Positions 62,699 through 64,000 of a stretch of 64,000 nt of DNA are shown here, piece by piece; the stretch's first letter is position 1, and the number at the start of each line of letters is the position of its first letter. Source of the DNA: Chryseobacterium jejuense (GTDB lineage Bacteria; Bacteroidota; Bacteroidia; Flavobacteriales; Weeksellaceae). A program made the translations under genes and the position numbers. The DNA lies in contig NZ_JAGIPR010000002.1 of assembly GCF_017877355.1 (NCBI RefSeq), positions 310,001-374,000 on the forward strand, read 5' to 3'. Under the pieces are notes generated by a model, which was not told the DNA's origin, did not search any database, and was given only the letters and a program-made list of their open reading frames with translations.

Positions 62699-63646
62699 TT
62701 AATGGGCATCTTTATCAGGAACATTTTTGTTTCTCTTTTTATAAAAATAATATCCAATACCACCAATCAGAAACACTGGCCATAACGGAAGCAGAAAAAG
62801 AAAGACTGAAGTAATTACATCCCATCCGGATTCAATGGCTGCCAAAGATTTTCCACCAAAAGTTTTAGGCTCCTTTTCCGCTTCAGTTTTATCAGTGATA
62901 TTTACATCAATACTGCAAATGGTGTTGTCTGCATAATTACGTCCTGTAACCTGAATATCTCTGGTTTCAATATCTCCTATATTGCTGTTTAAAGCTTCCA
63001 TTAATCCATCAAAATGCTGGATAGGAACTTTAATGTTCAGATTGTAGATCTTTTGATTTTCACCACGCTGATTGGCAGATTCAATATAAGACTGATTTTC
63101 ACTTTTAATATATCCATTGTTTTTGATGGTTTCCTCTCTGATGATTTCTTTTACAGTTTCCACATTATCTGCTTTCACTACAAGATATCCTGTTTTTACC
63201 ATTTTATCTTTAGGTACATTCAGTTCATAATTGTCGTTATTTGGTTTCTCTTTGTAAATGATTTTGGTTTCTTTAATCACTTTAGGAGCCGAAACGTTTG
63301 TAGCTACTTTCTCGGATTTCTTAACTAAAGAATCTTTTTTCTCAACTTTTGATTCCAGTTTGGTAGAAGCAATCTTATCGGATAATGAATCTACCATTTT
63401 GGAAGTACTTTCTATTTTCTCCTGGATATCATTTTTAGCCCCTTCAATATCTTTTATTCTTATACTTGCTGAATCAAGAGCCTGGTTAGCAGTTTTGCTG
63501 GCATTATCAATAGCTTCAGAAGCAACAGTAGCAGCGCTGTCTATACTATTTACAGTTTCCTCAATTTTAGATTTGGAAACTTCACCTTTTTGACTGCACG
63601 CAATAAAAGCGCCTGATATAGTAATGAGTAATATGAACTTTTTCAT
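62699..63646 (-). CDS. DUF4349 lipoprotein with coiled coil and C-terminal TM
   Basis: 315 aa. Signal peptide with lipobox IACS (Cys about 17). Residues about 25-120 are a Ser/Lys/Ala coiled coil (repeated heptads ASKTANQALDSASIRIKDI). The DUF4349 domain follows (about 150-260: MVKTGYLVVKADNVETVKEII...LNIKVPIQHFDGLMEALN). One transmembrane helix lies at about 280-302, ending in a basic cytoplasmic tail. With a lipid anchor at one end and a TM helix at the other, it would span an inner- or outer-membrane compartment. Function unknown. Confidence 0.85.
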   Translation of the reverse strand: MKKFILLITISGAFIACSQKGEVSKSKIEETVNSIDSAATVASEAIDNASKTANQALDSASIRIKDIEGAKNDIQEKIESTSKMVDSLSDKIASTKLESKVEKKDSLVKKSEKVATNVSAPKVIKETKIIYKEKPNNDNYELNVPKDKMVKTGYLVVKADNVETVKEIIREETIKNNGYIKSENQSYIESANQRGENQKIYNLNIKVPIQHFDGLMEALNSNIGDIETRDIQVTGRNYADNTICSIDVNITDKTEAEKEPKTFGGKSLAAIESGWDVITSVFLFLLPLWPVFLIGGIGYYFYKKRNKNVPDKDAH

Positions 63647-63876
63647 AACATTATTTTTTTTGATGAAGTAAAATTAGTCATGAAGCTTCTGAAGTACTTG
63701 TAAATGAAGTGTATTTTCATCGTAAAATTATAACTGTAGTATTTTCAGTGTTTTGTATTTGTTTTACAAAAGATTTACAAACCCCCTTTATATTAAATTT
63801 CAGACAATACAGTCTGACTTAAAACCAATATCACAATGAGAGCTGTTATAATTTCTCTCTTTTTGACGGGGTGTCA

Positions 63877-63907
63877 CAAAAAATCCGCAGAAAAAACTTC
63901 TGCGGAT
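63877..63907 (-). terminator. Terminator of the minus-strand gene at the right edge
   Basis: ATCCGCAGAA / TTCTGCGGAT 10-bp stem with an AAAAC loop; a T run follows on the minus strand. Confidence 0.85.
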
Positions 63908-63938
63908 CTCTATATTGTATTTAGCAATTTTGTTTTAA

Positions 63939-64000
63939 TTAATTCTCTCTAAACTCACTGATAAAGTGAAGTTTCACATTCGGGAATTTTTCCTGCGTCA
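63939..64000 (-). CDS. C-terminal end of an unknown protein, cut by the window
   Basis: The minus-strand frame is open from the edge and ends TQEKFPNVKLHFISEFREN then TAA at 63939-63941. A perfect terminator lies just downstream. Only 19 residues are visible, so the protein cannot be named. Confidence 0.6.
   Translation of the reverse strand, partial: TQEKFPNVKLHFISEFREN

Noticed and set aside
63836..63952. Short frame starting MRAVIISLFLTGCHKK, with a lipobox-like start
   Set aside because: It runs through the terminator hairpin of the minus-strand gene and ends after 38 codons; it may be a truncated lipoprotein remnant but cannot be supported as a gene.
1..64000. CRISPR arrays, tRNA, rRNA, transposases, integrases, prophage genes
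   Set aside because: Looked for on both strands; no spaced identical repeats, cloverleaf patterns or matching proteins were seen.

Overview
The window is a stretch of low-GC chromosome from a member of the Bacteroidota, almost certainly a flavobacterium of the Chryseobacterium/Weeksellaceae kind. The evidence is threefold. Several secreted proteins end in type IX secretion (T9SS) sorting domains. Promoter-like sites match the Bacteroidota -33/-7 consensus (TTTG, about 17-23 nt, TAnnTTTG). Gene forms typical of the phylum are present: DnaE with an N-terminal exonuclease, fused 2-oxoacid dehydrogenase E1 alpha-beta, and a DnaJ with a reduced zinc finger. I see no rRNA, tRNA, CRISPR array, insertion sequence, prophage or integrase. 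It reads as ordinary chromosome with one strongly accessory block (about 34.6-53 kb) of secreted surface proteins.

Layout. 0-1.4 kb: the end of an RclC-like membrane protein overlapping a membrane-anchored MsrA-MsrB fusion (oxidant repair). 1.4-4 kb: an unknown membrane protein and an ABC-2 exporter pair. 4-7.2 kb: an atypical AAA ATPase, a FAD amine/amino-acid oxidoreductase and a frameshifted small membrane-protein gene. 7.3-9.3 kb: prfB and a DedA protein. 9.4-13.4 kb: a lipoprotein esterase, a class C beta-lactamase-like hydrolase, a TPR protein and a DUF808 protein. 13.5-20 kb (minus strand): dnaJ-grpE, mntH, a DUF937-OmpA protein and proS. 20-22.8 kb: a Gly-rich lipoprotein and an OmpP1/FadL-like porin. 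22.8-26 kb: a ZIP transporter with a methyltransferase, then an RNA methyltransferase. 26-34.6 kb: AraC-SDR, a glycosyltransferase, a PLP C-S lyase/transferase divergent from an Lrp regulator, a bestrophin and E1 alpha-beta. 34.6-53 kb: two S8 peptidases, dnaE, and three related T9SS adhesin-like genes. 53-64 kb: a K+ channel with a zinc ribbon, a NIF3 family protein with a coiled-coil partner, acyl-CoA synthetase and dehydrogenase, two phage-fibre-like secreted proteins and a DUF4349 lipoprotein.

Most striking unexplained structure: many intergenic gaps are built of degenerate words repeating every 7 nt. Some words are CTCATCA-like and others CCCGAAT/CTCGAAC-like, and they occur in both orientations at eight or more places. 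They include a perfect 18-bp inverted pair flanking the FAD-oxidoreductase region and an inverted pair filling the grpE-dnaJ gap. Other points of note are a Walker A motif with Ile in place of Ser/Thr, a single-base frameshift, a candidate metalloregulator operator on the mntH promoter, and a nearly identical 124-bp segment encoding the start of the sorting domain in two adhesin paralogues. All functions are inferred from motif recognition by eye; no database search was run.
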